Shown: in pieces, positions 23,498 to 31,412 of the stretch
How the letters are laid out: each line of letters starts with the position of its first letter
Position numbering within the stretch: position 1 is the stretch's first letter
NCBI GenBank assembly: GCA_965200975.1
Contig: OZ241740.1
Location: 248,001 to 312,000, forward strand
Direction: 5' to 3'
Source: S5-327 sp965200975
Lineage (GTDB): Bacteria > Chloroflexota > Dehalococcoidia > Lucifugimonadales > Australimonadaceae
DNA length: 64,000 nucleotides
The notes under the pieces: generated by a model
Told to the model about the DNA's origin: nothing
Seen by the model: the letters and a program-made list of their open reading frames with translations, nothing else
Databases searched by the model: none
Translations under genes and position numbers: made by a program

Positions 23498-24565
23498 GTG
23501 TCTGATAAGCAACAAGCCCTGGACCTAGCTGTCGGTCAGATCGAACGCCAATTCGGCAAGGGAGCGATCATGCGCCTGGGGGAGGTCTCCCACCGTATGC
23601 AGGTGGAGGCTATTCCCACAGGTTCTATTGCGCTCGACTTGGCTCTGGGCGTCGGCGGCATCCCGCGTGGGCGCATCGTCGAAATCTTTGGAGCGGAGTC
23701 CGCAGGGAAATCCACCCTGTGCCATCACATTGCAGCCGAAGCCCAGCGGCTCGGCGGCGTTGCAGCGTACATCGACGCTGAGCACGCGATGGACCCGAAC
23801 TACGCGGCCCAGTGCGGCGTCGATGTGAATGCGTTGCTCATCTCCCAGCCCGACTCGGGCGAGCAGGCCCTCGAGATCGTCGAGTACCTGGTGCGCAGCG
23901 GCGCCGTCGACGTTGTCGTCGTGGACAGCGTCGCCGCCCTTGTTCCGCGGGCCGAGCTCGAGGGCGATATGGGCGATCCGCACGTCGGGCTGCAGGCGCG
24001 GCTGATGTCCCAGGCGTTGCGCAAGCTGACCGCCGTAACGAGCCAATCGCGCACCTCGGTGGTGTTCGTGAACCAGTTGCGGGAGAAAGTGGGCGTATTC
24101 TTCGGAAGCCCCGAAGTCACCCCGGGCGGACGGGCGCTCAAGTTCTACAGCTCTGTTCGTATCGACCTGCGCCGTATCGAGACCATCAAGCACCACACCG
24201 AGCCGATCGGCGCCCGCGTTCGGGCCAAGATCGTCAAGAACAAGGTCGCTCCTCCCTTTCAGCAGGCGGAGTTCGACATTATGTTCAAGGTAGGCATCAG
24301 CAAGGTGGGCGATCTGCTCGATCTCGGCACAGAGATGAGCATCCTCCGCAAGTCCGGCGCGAACTACTCGTACGGCGATACGCGCTTGGGACAGGGCAGG
24401 GAAAACGCCAAAGCGTTCCTCTCCGAGCATCCGGATGTGGCGGCGCGGATTGAGGCTGAGATCCGCGGTCAGCGCGACGCGCTGCACGCGACCAACGGTC
24501 ACAGCGCAGCCGACATTCCGGACGCCAGGCTCGCCGAGGAGCCCGTCGGCGTTTCGGCTCAGTAG
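23498..24565 (+). CDS. recA: RecA recombinase
   Basis: RecA forms filaments on single-stranded DNA, pairs homologous strands and triggers the SOS response. It has 355 residues from the GTG at 23498. It has FGKGAIMRLGE, the Walker A GAESAGKST (65-73), YIDAEHAMDP, VVVVDSVAALVPRAELEGDMGD, loop L2 (VVFVNQLREKVGVFFGSPEVTPGGRALKFYSS in part) and IVKNKVAPPF. The C-terminal domain ends with a less acidic tail than usual. An in-frame upstream ATG (23405) would cross the promoter, so the GTG start is preferred. It is a single gene flanked by a possible operator and a structured downstream region. Confidence 0.97.
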   Translation: MSDKQQALDLAVGQIERQFGKGAIMRLGEVSHRMQVEAIPTGSIALDLALGVGGIPRGRIVEIFGAESAGKSTLCHHIAAEAQRLGGVAAYIDAEHAMDPNYAAQCGVDVNALLISQPDSGEQALEIVEYLVRSGAVDVVVVDSVAALVPRAELEGDMGDPHVGLQARLMSQALRKLTAVTSQSRTSVVFVNQLREKVGVFFGSPEVTPGGRALKFYSSVRIDLRRIETIKHHTEPIGARVRAKIVKNKVAPPFQQAEFDIMFKVGISKVGDLLDLGTEMSILRKSGANYSYGDTRLGQGRENAKAFLSEHPDVAARIEAEIRGQRDALHATNGHSAADIPDARLAEEPVGVSAQ

Positions 24566-24654
24566 GACTCGCGCCTCGTCTCTCCGGCTCGCCGCCGCCC
24601 AGTACAACCGGCAGGCGGCAGTTGATACGACCGTGCAATAACAGCAATGGGCTT

Positions 24655-24764
24655 GGCCTGCGGCAGTGGGACAGGCCTGTTGTGGTTGGCCATCCCCCGC
24701 CCCGCGCGCTTGCGCGCGGCGCGGCTTCCCTGCGCGACAGGAGAGCAGGGATAGAGGGGTGGCC
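24655..24764 (+). other. Structured intergenic region between recA and rny, possible RNA
   Basis: Four stems can be drawn in 110 nt. They are GGCCTG/CAGGCC (24655-24677), CCGCGCGC-TT-GCGCGCGG (24702-24719, 8 bp), TCCCTG/CAGGGA (24727-24751), and an outer stem GGCCA(T)CCCC/GGGGTGGCC (24688-24697 with 24756-24764) that encloses the last two as a three-way junction. The gap runs from 24566 to 24843 and holds no convincing ORF. It could be an rny leader or a small RNA. I recognise no known family (not SRP RNA, tmRNA or RNase P RNA). Confidence 0.35.
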
Positions 24765-24843
24765 CGCAGACTGACTTGACCAGCTTGTCCGGTCCTCCGC
24801 GGAAGGGGACGCGCGCGCAAGCTGAGTCCGAAAGGAGACGCTC

Positions 24844-26370
24844 ATGGAAGCGTTGCTCGCAGTGCTAGGACTGGCCGCAGGAGCGGCCCTTGGAATTTTG
24901 GGCGCCAGAATAGCCCGCAATATGAGCCAAAGCAGGAGGACTCGGGAGGCAAAAGACGAGGCGGAGCAGATTCTGAGCGAGGCAGGTGAAGAGAAGAAGC
25001 GGTTGCTGCTCGAGGCGAAAGAGGAGGCTCTCAAGTCCCGGCAGGAGGCGGAGGGCGAATTGCGCGACCGCCGGCGCGAAGTGCAGCGCGCCGAGGACCG
25101 GCTCGCTAGTCGCGAGGAGAACGTCGACAGCCGCCAGAACGCCCTCGAACTTCGGGAGCAGCGCCTTGTCGAGCGAGAGGAAGAGGCCGAACAGGAGCAC
25201 GCGGAGATAGCGTCGCTCAAGGCTGAGCAGACCCGCGTGCTCGAGACCACCGCCGCCCTCACGCGGCAGGAAGCGCGCGACCAGGTGATGCGCACGGCTG
25301 AAGACGATATGAAGCACGAGCTCGCCAAGCGCTACTATTCGCTGGAGCAGAAGATGTTCTCCGAGGCCGACGAGAAGGCGCGGAAGGTCGTGGCGCTCTC
25401 GATCCAGCGCCTCGCCGCCGACGTCGTGAACGAATCGACCACCTCGCAGGTGTCGCTCCCCAACGACGAGATGAAGGGCCGCCTGATCGGACGCGAGGGG
25501 CGCAACATTCGCGCGCTCGAGGCGGCCACAGGCGTCGACATCATCATCGACGATACGCCGGAGGCCGTGACTGTCTCGTGTTTCGACCCCATCCGGCGCG
25601 AAGTCGCCAAGATTACCCTAACCAACCTCATCGCCGACGGACGCATCCACCCCGCCCGCATCGAGGAGGCGGTGACCAAGGCGCAGAAGACGGTCGAGGA
25701 GACCATCGCCCGGTGCGGCGATCAGGCCGTCCTCGACGCCGGCGTCCGCGGCCTCAATCCCGAGCTCATCAAGCTCCTGGGGAGGCTGCAGTACCGCTAC
25801 AGCTACGGCGAGAACGTGCTGCAGCATTCGGTCGAGGTCGCCCGCATTGCCGGCATGCTGGCGGGCGAGATCGGCGCCGACGTTCAGACCTCCAAAGCGG
25901 GCGGCCTTCTGCACGACATAGGCAAGGCGCTCACTCACGAGTTCGAGGGGACTCACATTGAGCTCGGCGAAGAAGTTGCGCGCCGTTACGGCCTCTCTGC
26001 CGGCGTCACTGCCGCCATCAACGAGCACCACGACGACGACCGGGGATCCGCCGAGGCCTTCATCGTCGCCGCCGCCGACGCCATCAGCGCCGCCCGTCCC
26101 GGCTCCCGGCGCGACACGGTTGAGCTCTACCTCAAGCGTCTCGAGGCTCTCGAGGATGTGGCCAACAGCTTCGACGGAGTCCAGAAGTCCTATGCCATCC
26201 AGGCGGGGCGCGAGGTGCGGATCCTCGTTCAGCCCGACCAGATCGACGACATCGAGGCGTCGGACCTCGCCCGCAAGGTGGTGCGCAAGATAGAAGAGAA
26301 CCTCGTCTACCCGGGCGAGATTATGGTCACTGTCGTGCGCGAAACGCGCGTGACCGAAGTGGCCCACTAG
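24844..26370 (+). CDS. rny: Ribonuclease Y
   Basis: RNase Y is a membrane-anchored endoribonuclease that starts mRNA decay in bacteria lacking RNase E. The 508-residue protein has an N-terminal membrane helix (LLAVLGLAAGAALGILGARIA), then about 150 residues of charged coiled coil (SREENVDSRQNALELREQRL). The KH domain (MKGRLIGREGRNIRALEAATGVDIIIDD) and the HD hydrolase domain with LLHDIGKALTHE and INEHHDDDRG follow. The C-terminus is the usual ENLVYPGEIMVTVVRETR. AAGGAGACGCTC precedes the ATG. It is followed 10 nt later by the ymdB-like gene, its common neighbour. Confidence 0.97.
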   Translation: MEALLAVLGLAAGAALGILGARIARNMSQSRRTREAKDEAEQILSEAGEEKKRLLLEAKEEALKSRQEAEGELRDRRREVQRAEDRLASREENVDSRQNALELREQRLVEREEEAEQEHAEIASLKAEQTRVLETTAALTRQEARDQVMRTAEDDMKHELAKRYYSLEQKMFSEADEKARKVVALSIQRLAADVVNESTTSQVSLPNDEMKGRLIGREGRNIRALEAATGVDIIIDDTPEAVTVSCFDPIRREVAKITLTNLIADGRIHPARIEEAVTKAQKTVEETIARCGDQAVLDAGVRGLNPELIKLLGRLQYRYSYGENVLQHSVEVARIAGMLAGEIGADVQTSKAGGLLHDIGKALTHEFEGTHIELGEEVARRYGLSAGVTAAINEHHDDDRGSAEAFIVAAADAISAARPGSRRDTVELYLKRLEALEDVANSFDGVQKSYAIQAGREVRILVQPDQIDDIEASDLARKVVRKIEENLVYPGEIMVTVVRETRVTEVAH

Positions 26371-26380
26371 GAGCAGACTG

Positions 26381-27163
26381 TTGCGCATCCTTATGGTCGG
26401 CGACGTCGTTGGGCGCCCCGGCCGCCATGCCGTCAAGCAGATTCTGCCCGGGCTCCGCAAGGAGCTCGGGCTCGATTTCGTGGTCGTCAACGGCGAAAAC
26501 GCCGCCGGCGGGTTCGGCCTGACCGAAGAGACTGCAGACGAGCTGCTCGCCGCCGGCGCCGACGTGCTCACCGGCGGCAATCACACGTTCGACAAGCAGG
26601 AGGTCATTCCTCTCGTCGACGGCGAGATGCCGGTGCTGCGTCCCGCCAACTATCCGTCGACTGCTCCAGGGCGCGGCCATCTGCGCGCCGGGCCGGTTGC
26701 GGTCATTAATCTTCAGGGGCGCATCTTTATGCCTGAAGGGCTCGACTCGCCGTTCACTGCAGCCGAGGCCATCCTCGACGAGATCGCCGATTCCGCGCCC
26801 AAGGCCATCCTCGTCGATTTTCACACCGAAGCGACCTCCGAGCAGGCCGCTATGGGGTGGCGCCTTGACGGCCGCGTCAGCGCTGTCGTCGGCACCCACA
26901 CCCACGTCCCCACTGCCGATACGCGCATCCTCCCCAAGGGAACCGCATTCGTCACCGACCTAGGAATGACGGGCCCGCTCAACTCCATCATCGGCAGCAG
27001 GGTCGACGACGTCCTCTACCGGTTCCTCACTGCGATGCCTCGCCGCCTGAACGTCGAGGAACGCAAAGGGCCTATCCAGTTCAACTCGGTGTTCATCGAG
27101 ACCGACGATCTCACCGGCCTCGCCCAGCGCATCGAACGCGTCGACCGCATCATCGAGGCGTGA
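26381..27163 (+). CDS. YmdB-like metallophosphoesterase (TIGR00282 family)
   Basis: This is a 260-residue dinuclear metal phosphodiesterase. In Bacillus the homologue acts on cyclic nucleotides and affects biofilm and RNA metabolism. Visible motifs are ILMVGDVVGRPGR, VVNGENAAGGFG, LTGGNHTFDK, ILVDFHTEATSEQ, VVGTHTHVPTAD and FVTDLGMTGPLNS, supplying the metal ligands. The start is TTG with AGGAG upstream; the nearest ATG comes four codons later (LMVGD) and would cut the first strand. Its place directly after rny is a widely conserved pairing. Confidence 0.92.
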   Translation: MRILMVGDVVGRPGRHAVKQILPGLRKELGLDFVVVNGENAAGGFGLTEETADELLAAGADVLTGGNHTFDKQEVIPLVDGEMPVLRPANYPSTAPGRGHLRAGPVAVINLQGRIFMPEGLDSPFTAAEAILDEIADSAPKAILVDFHTEATSEQAAMGWRLDGRVSAVVGTHTHVPTADTRILPKGTAFVTDLGMTGPLNSIIGSRVDDVLYRFLTAMPRRLNVEERKGPIQFNSVFIETDDLTGLAQRIERVDRIIEA

Positions 27164-28008
27164 GCTTGCGGATGAAGATCGACCTCCATATGCACTCCAC
27201 ACTCTCCGACGGACGGCTGACGCCGACGGAGCTCGTGCGTCTCCTTGAACGGGAGCAGGTGGATATCGCCGCCCTTACCGACCACGACTCGACCGAGGGC
27301 ATGGAGGAGGCGCTCGCGGCGGCGGCGCAGGCGCCCGGCCTCCGTCTGACGACGGGGATCGAGATCAGCGCCGGCCATCCCACAGTCCCGGGCTCGGAAG
27401 TCCACGTTCTCGGATACTTCATCGACCATCGCAACGAGGAGTTGCAGCAGAGGCTGCGCGCGTTCCGGAACGACCGCGAAACGCGCGGTCGTGAAATGGT
27501 CGACCGGCTGTGCGCGCTCGGTTACGCCATCGAGTGGGAGCGAGTGAAAGCGATCGCCGGGGACGCGGGCGTAGGGCGTCCCCACATCGCCCACGCTTTG
27601 GTTGAGCGCGGCTACATCGCAGAGTTCCGGCAGGCGTTCGACGGTTTGCTGGACGACGGCGGGGCCGCTTATGTGAAGCAGCCGCACGTTTCGATACAGG
27701 ACGCCGCGGCGATGATCCGCGGCGCGGGGGGCGCCGCCGTGCTCGCGCACCCGCTCTACGTCGCTGAATACGAGAGCATCATTCCGCAACTCGCGGTATG
27801 GGGCTTCGCGGGCATAGAGGTTCACTACGCCAACTTCACGCCGGAGCAGCAGGGCGGACTGCTTGCTCTGGCGGGACAGTACGGTCTGCTCCCCTGCGGC
27901 GGCAGCGACTTCCACGGCATCGACCCCGATCGCGAGCGCTTGCCGGGTTCCGTCGGCCCTCCGATCGAGGTGTTCGAGGAGCTCGAACGCCGCGCAGGGT
28001 CGCCGTAA
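27160..28008 (+). CDS. PHP-domain phosphoesterase (RNase AM/TrpH-like)
   Basis: This 282-residue PHP-family hydrolase has metal-binding motifs IDLHMHSTLSDG, ALTDHDSTEG, GIEISAG, LAHPLYV and the terminal GSDFHGID. The insert domain (GVGRPHIAHALVERGY) is that of the YciV/TrpH branch, whose members remove nucleotides from 5' ends of short RNAs or act on 3',5'-bisphosphate nucleotides. The first start is a GTG overlapping the previous stop; an ATG at 27172 is equally possible. Its position after rny and ymdB fits an RNA-turnover role, but that is inference. Confidence 0.88.
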   Translation: MSLRMKIDLHMHSTLSDGRLTPTELVRLLEREQVDIAALTDHDSTEGMEEALAAAAQAPGLRLTTGIEISAGHPTVPGSEVHVLGYFIDHRNEELQQRLRAFRNDRETRGREMVDRLCALGYAIEWERVKAIAGDAGVGRPHIAHALVERGYIAEFRQAFDGLLDDGGAAYVKQPHVSIQDAAAMIRGAGGAAVLAHPLYVAEYESIIPQLAVWGFAGIEVHYANFTPEQQGGLLALAGQYGLLPCGGSDFHGIDPDRERLPGSVGPPIEVFEELERRAGSP

Positions 28009-28021
28009 GGCTAACGCCGTC

Positions 28022-28702
28022 ATGAACGAACCCGCCCTTATCGCGCTCACACTGGCCTACGCCTATCTGCTGGGCTCCGTGTCCAGCGCCTATCTTGTGG
28101 GGCGCATCGTGAAGGGAGTCGACCTCCGGCAGGTCGGCAGCGGAACGCTGGGGGCTTCCAACGTCTTTCAGCACGTCGGGCGTTTCTGGTTCGTCGTCGT
28201 CGGCGTGTTCGACCTGTTCATCAAGGGACTCACCCCTATCTACCTGGCGCGTCTGCTCGATCTCGACATCGCCGTGCAGGCGGCGGCCGGCCTGCTTGTT
28301 GTCGCCGGCCACAACTGGCCGGTGTTCCTCCGCTTCAAGGGCGGACGCGGCGTCGGCCCCACCGTAGGCGCGCTCATTGCCCTGGGGCGTTTGGAGCTGG
28401 CGTTTTTCATAGTGCTCGGCGCGGCCGGCTGGCAGTTCACCCGTGCCTCCGCCGTGTGGGTGCTGCTTGCATTTGCATCGCTTCCGCTTGCCGCGCTCTT
28501 CTTTGGCCGTCCTCCGGAGATGGCGCTGTTCATGGTTGGTCTGCTGCTGATAACGGTCGTCAAACGCCTCGCAGGGAACTCCCTTCGAGGAGATAATCAG
28601 AGCATTCCCCGCTTGCTCTACAACCGGCTGCTCTTCGACCGCGATATAGCGGACCACCGCGCGTGGGTGCGGAGGAACTCCGACCTGGCGGCGCAGGAAT
28701 GA
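28022..28702 (+). CDS. plsY: Glycerol-3-phosphate acyltransferase PlsY
   Basis: PlsY transfers acyl groups from acyl-phosphate to glycerol 3-phosphate, the first acylation in phospholipid synthesis. The 226-residue protein has five or more membrane helices and the three loop motifs YLLGSVSSAYLVGR, VGSGTLGASNVFQHVG and AGHNWPVFLRFKGGRGV. It is a little longer than typical PlsY (about 200), with a polar C-terminal tail (YNRLLFDRDIADHRAW). A longer reading frame exists upstream, but the ATG at 28022 begins just before the first helix. Its TGA overlaps the next ATG. Confidence 0.9.
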   Translation: MNEPALIALTLAYAYLLGSVSSAYLVGRIVKGVDLRQVGSGTLGASNVFQHVGRFWFVVVGVFDLFIKGLTPIYLARLLDLDIAVQAAAGLLVVAGHNWPVFLRFKGGRGVGPTVGALIALGRLELAFFIVLGAAGWQFTRASAVWVLLAFASLPLAALFFGRPPEMALFMVGLLLITVVKRLAGNSLRGDNQSIPRLLYNRLLFDRDIADHRAWVRRNSDLAAQE

Positions 28703-29147
28703 CGGCATTCTCCGTCTGCCACTGGCATCCCGACCGGGAGACTGGTCTGTGCTGCGGCAGTTGCGGCAAGGCGGTCTGCGTCGACTGTATGCGGCAGCAC
28801 CCCGTCGGCATCCGCTGCAAAGAGTGCCTGACAACGACACGCTTGCCGACGCTATCGGGCTTGGCGTCGCGGGCGGCGCAGGGCTCGTGCTCGTTCCTCT
28901 GATCATCCCCGCCGCCGGCCTCTTCTACCTGCCGCTGATGATTGGCCTCGGCTATCTGATTGGCGAAGGCGTAACCGCCGCAGTAAACCGGAGACGGGGC
29001 CGCCCCTACCAGTACCTGGCGCTCTTGGGCGTTGCGCTCGCTACGGCTCCCGTCTGGCTCTTTGCAAGCGTCTCCTTCTCGAGCCTCATCGGCCTTGCCG
29101 GCGTCGCTTGCGCGGGGGTCTTCGCCTGGCGTCGTCTCGATCCGTGA
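28699..29147 (+). pseudogene. B-box zinc finger/membrane protein split by a single-base frameshift
   Basis: The ATG at 28699 overlaps the plsY stop. The first frame encodes a B-box-like zinc finger (CHWHPDRETGLCCGSCGKAV, then CVDC, and IRCKEC) and stops at 28902 after unnatural sequence. The -1 frame, open to 29147, continues into a two- to three-helix membrane domain (LADAIGLGVAGGAGLVL, LFYLPLMIGLGYLIGEG, GRPYQYLALLGVALATAP, SSLIGLAGVACAGVFAWRR). Losing one base between about 28830 and 28860 explains both. Zinc finger plus membrane domain is a common layout, also seen before rhomboid proteases. The membrane part is closely similar to the intact gene at 29271-29669, so the two are tandem paralogues. 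Either a real mutation or a sequence error. Confidence 0.75.
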
Positions 29148-29273
29148 CTACTCCTTAGGAGGCAGATTGGCGCCAACAGGCCCTCTTCTACAATAGCGCT
29201 GCCAGCTACAATAATGCTGCCAGACCGCGGGAGCGCGAAGAAAGAGGACGGCGCCGCGAAAGGAGTAGTCATG
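29143..29273 (+). promoter_or_regulatory. Long-range inverted repeat that could cover the RBS and start codon of the next gene
   Basis: CGTGACTACTCCTT (29143-29156, including the TGA of the upstream gene) is complementary over 14 positions, with one G-U pair, to AAGGAGTAGTCATG (29260-29273). The second arm is the Shine-Dalgarno sequence plus the ATG of the downstream gene. Eleven of the pairs are contiguous and perfect. In a read-through mRNA this would hide the start until a ribosome reaches the upstream stop codon. Confidence 0.5.
29188..29223 (+). repeat. Tandem 18-bp repeat carrying two TACAAT boxes
   Basis: Two adjacent 18-bp units, CTACAATAGCGCTGCCAG (29188-29205) and CTACAATAATGCTGCCAG (29206-29223), differ at two bases. 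Each holds a good -10 hexamer, TACAAT. Together they look like a duplicated promoter for the gene at 29271, with transcripts starting after the first arm of the inverted repeat at 29143-29156. Confidence 0.5.
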
Positions 29274-29669
29274 GCTACCTCCAACCTTGGGCCCTTGCCG
29301 GAGCAGAGGCGCGTTGGGTCGGCTAGCCTTATGGCGCGCGGGGCCGCCGCCGCTATCGGCCTCGGCATTGCGGGCTCGGCGGGGCTCGCGTTCTCCTCTG
29401 TGCTTATCCCTGCCGCCGATCGCCTCTACCTGCCGCTGGTAATCGGCTACGGATTCCTGATTAGCGAAGGCGTAGCCGTCGCAGTAGGCCGGAGACGGGG
29501 GCGTCCTTACCAGATCCTGGCTCTTCTCGGCGTTGCGCTCGCCACTTCCCCTGTCTGGGTCTTTGCGAACGCCTCCGTCGCGAATCTCATTGGCCTGGCC
29601 GGAGTCGCCCTTGCGGCGGTCGTCGCCTGGCGGCGTCTGCGCCCCGTAGCGAGTGCGCAGAGCTCGTAA
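29271..29669 (+). CDS. Small membrane protein, paralogue of the preceding gene
   Basis: This protein of 132 residues is unknown in function. AAGGAG lies 6 nt before the ATG. Three to four hydrophobic segments are present (AAAAIGLGIAGSAGLAFSSV, LYLPLVIGYGFLISEGVAVA, ILALLGVALATSPVWVFA, LIGLAGVALAAVVAW). It matches the membrane part of 28699-29147 nearly residue for residue (GRRRGRPYQILALLGVALAT against NRRRGRPYQYLALLGVALAT). It lacks the zinc finger and has a short polar N-terminus instead. It is therefore a tandem duplicate that lost the finger, or an ancestral form. It has its own promoter-like repeat and a possible RBS-sequestering structure. Confidence 0.75.
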   Translation: MATSNLGPLPEQRRVGSASLMARGAAAAIGLGIAGSAGLAFSSVLIPAADRLYLPLVIGYGFLISEGVAVAVGRRRGRPYQILALLGVALATSPVWVFANASVANLIGLAGVALAAVVAWRRLRPVASAQSS

Positions 29670-29676
29670 GGGTTCC

Positions 29677-29694
29677 GGGGGAGCGACGCTCTTC
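29677..29694. repeat. GGGGAGCG hairpin, family member upstream of tRNA-Gly
   Basis: GGGGAGCGACGCTCTTCC is a hairpin of the family seen at 12739 and 13122, followed by GATTCCGA where the others have CAGCTTCCGGAA. It lies 8 nt after the small membrane protein gene. Confidence 0.45.
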
Positions 29695-29800
29695 CGATTC
29701 CGAGGTGCGCGAGATGCGTAGGGGAGAGGAGCGTTATCACGCGTCCGCGCATTGACGCTGAGCACTGCAGGCGGCGGTGGATTAACCGGCGTCCTCCTCC

Positions 29801-29806
29801 TACAAT
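29801..29806 (+). promoter_or_regulatory. tRNA-Gly promoter -10 box (TACAAT)
   Basis: TACAAT lies 11 nt before the 5' end of the tRNA gene. The -35 region is weak (TGGATT at 17 bp). The same CTACAAT string occurs at 29189, 29207 and 40961. Confidence 0.5.
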
Positions 29807-29816
29807 GCGCTACGGC

Positions 29817-29891
29817 GCGGGCGTAGCTCAGGGGTAGAGCATCTGCTTCCCAAGCAGAGGGTCGTGGGTTCGAATCCCATCGCCCGCTCCA
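29817..29891 (+). tRNA. tRNA-Gly (anticodon CCC)
   Basis: A full cloverleaf can be drawn. The acceptor stem is GCGGGCG/CGCCCGC. The D-arm region is TAGCTCAGGGGTAGAGC, and the anticodon stem is TCTGC/GCAGA with loop TTCCCAA, hence anticodon CCC reading GGG glycine codons. The T arm GTGGG-TTCGAAT-CCCAT and an encoded CCA end (29889-29891) complete it. It is a single tRNA gene with its own -10 box. Downstream to 30113 I see no gene. Confidence 0.95.
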
Positions 29892-30113
29892 AAGCGCGCT
29901 GCGGGCGCTTGCTGCTCTGGCGTTGGACGCCGCTTCCGGCGCGTTACTTACGGGCATCCGCGACGACGTAGTGGACTCTGCGCGATTCCACGCCGTGCGA
30001 TCCATCGACAATGGCTTGGCGGCCCCTGCTGCGAGAGCGGAGAAGTCAGGGCATACGTTGGAGCATAAGCGTCTGATAGCCGTATGAAACCTTGTGCTGC
30101 AGGAGGGATAGCC

Positions 30114-31241
30114 ATGACTACGTTCAACCCTGAAGCCCGGCCTGAGCAAGAGCGCATCGTCAAGGTTGACGCTTACCGCGCATTCCAGGCGCGCGAAGGC
30201 ATCCCCGTCGTCACCGGGTTCGCCGTCGACGACCTGCGCACCCTCGAGCTAGGCGACTGGGCGCGGCTCAACTGCCGCGGCGCTTACATCAACCTCGACG
30301 GCGCCGGCGACACCAACGACGCCTACGTTGCCGAAATCCCTCCGGGCGGGAAGATGGCGCCTGAGCGGCATATCTTCGAAAAGAACATCTACGTGCTTGC
30401 AGGGCGCGGCGCGACGCTGGTCGGCGACGATCCGAATAGCCAGGTGAGCTTCGAGTGGAAGAAGGGCAGCATCTTCTCGGTGCCGGTCAACGTGCGGCAC
30501 CAGCATCTCAACGGCAGCGGCGCGGAACCTGCCCGATTCGTCGCCGTAACCACCGCGCCCATCACCATGAACCTCTTCCACAACGAGGGTTTCATCTTCG
30601 ATAACCCCTACGTGTTCGAAGACCGTATAGGCAACCCGAAGAGCTATCAGGGCGAAGGGAAGATGTGGACCGCGACCACGGGCCGCACCAACGCCTGGGA
30701 GACCAACTTCGTGCCCGACGTCGAGACGTTCACGACTTTCACGTGGGCGGAGCGCGGCGCCGGCGGCGCCCACATCAAATTCGAACTGGCCGATCAGACC
30801 CAGACCGCTCACATCTCCGAGTTTCCCGTGGGCACCTACAAGAAAGCGCACCGGCACGGCCCCGGAGCCCACGTCATCATTCTCAAGGGCGAGGGCTACT
30901 CGCTGCTGTGGCCGTCCCATGGGAGTCCTCACAACGGGATGGAGCGGGTTGACTGGAAGCCCGGCTCCATGGTCGTGCCGCCGAACGGCTGGTTCCACCA
31001 GCACTTCAACGGCGGGGCTACTCCCGCGCGTTATCTCGCGTTCCGGTGGGGCAGCCAGAAGCACTACTTCTCGCTTGGCGTCGCTATGGAGGGCGAGACG
31101 GATGTCGACGTCAACCTGGGCGGCGGCCAGATAGAGTACGAGAACGAGGATCCTGCCATCCACGACATCTTCCTCGAGGCGCTCGCCCGGGCAGGCGCCG
31201 AGTCGCGCATGGCGGAGTTCATTCCCCGGCTGCGAGGCTAG
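30114..31241 (+). CDS. Bicupin domain protein
   Basis: This 375-residue protein has two cupin barrels and probably binds metal. Cupin 1 (about 70-150) has APERHIFEKNIYVLAGRG and HQHLNGSG; cupin 2 (about 230-320) has the clearer ligand set YKKAHRHGPGAHVIILKGEG and WFHQHFNGG. The second domain resembles the ethanolamine ammonia-lyase-activating or dioxygenase-like cupins often seen in marine Chloroflexota. No signal peptide is present. GGAGGG is 6 nt before the ATG at 30114, and an upstream in-frame ATG (30084) is poorer. It stands alone between tRNA-Gly and the Fic gene. The substrate is unknown. Confidence 0.82.
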   Translation: MTTFNPEARPEQERIVKVDAYRAFQAREGIPVVTGFAVDDLRTLELGDWARLNCRGAYINLDGAGDTNDAYVAEIPPGGKMAPERHIFEKNIYVLAGRGATLVGDDPNSQVSFEWKKGSIFSVPVNVRHQHLNGSGAEPARFVAVTTAPITMNLFHNEGFIFDNPYVFEDRIGNPKSYQGEGKMWTATTGRTNAWETNFVPDVETFTTFTWAERGAGGAHIKFELADQTQTAHISEFPVGTYKKAHRHGPGAHVIILKGEGYSLLWPSHGSPHNGMERVDWKPGSMVVPPNGWFHQHFNGGATPARYLAFRWGSQKHYFSLGVAMEGETDVDVNLGGGQIEYENEDPAIHDIFLEALARAGAESRMAEFIPRLRG

Positions 31242-31280
31242 GCTCCGCCGGCCTTGGCCCAACCGCAGCGACGGGGCAGA

Positions 31281-31395
31281 CGGGACAATTGAGCGGACAT
31301 TGTCCAGCCAATTGTCCCGTCGCAATTTCGAATGGAATTGTCTACCATCTGCTTGGTGGGTAACGGCATACAGGACATTGTCAAGGACAATGTCC
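31281..31395. promoter_or_regulatory. Nested palindromes upstream of the Fic gene, candidate operator array
   Basis: Six copies of a GGACAAT(T/G)-type half-site occur in 115 nt. CGGGACAATTG (31281-31291) and CAATTGTCCCG (31309-31319) form perfect 11-bp arms around GGACATTGTCC (31295-31305). GGAATTGTC follows at 31334, then GGACATTGTC-AAG-GACAATGTCC (31373-31395) as a 10-bp inverted repeat. The last site ends 17 nt before the Fic start. The region is AT-richer than its surroundings. Confidence 0.65.
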
Positions 31396-31412
31396 ACGAT
31401 TGGAGAGGCACG

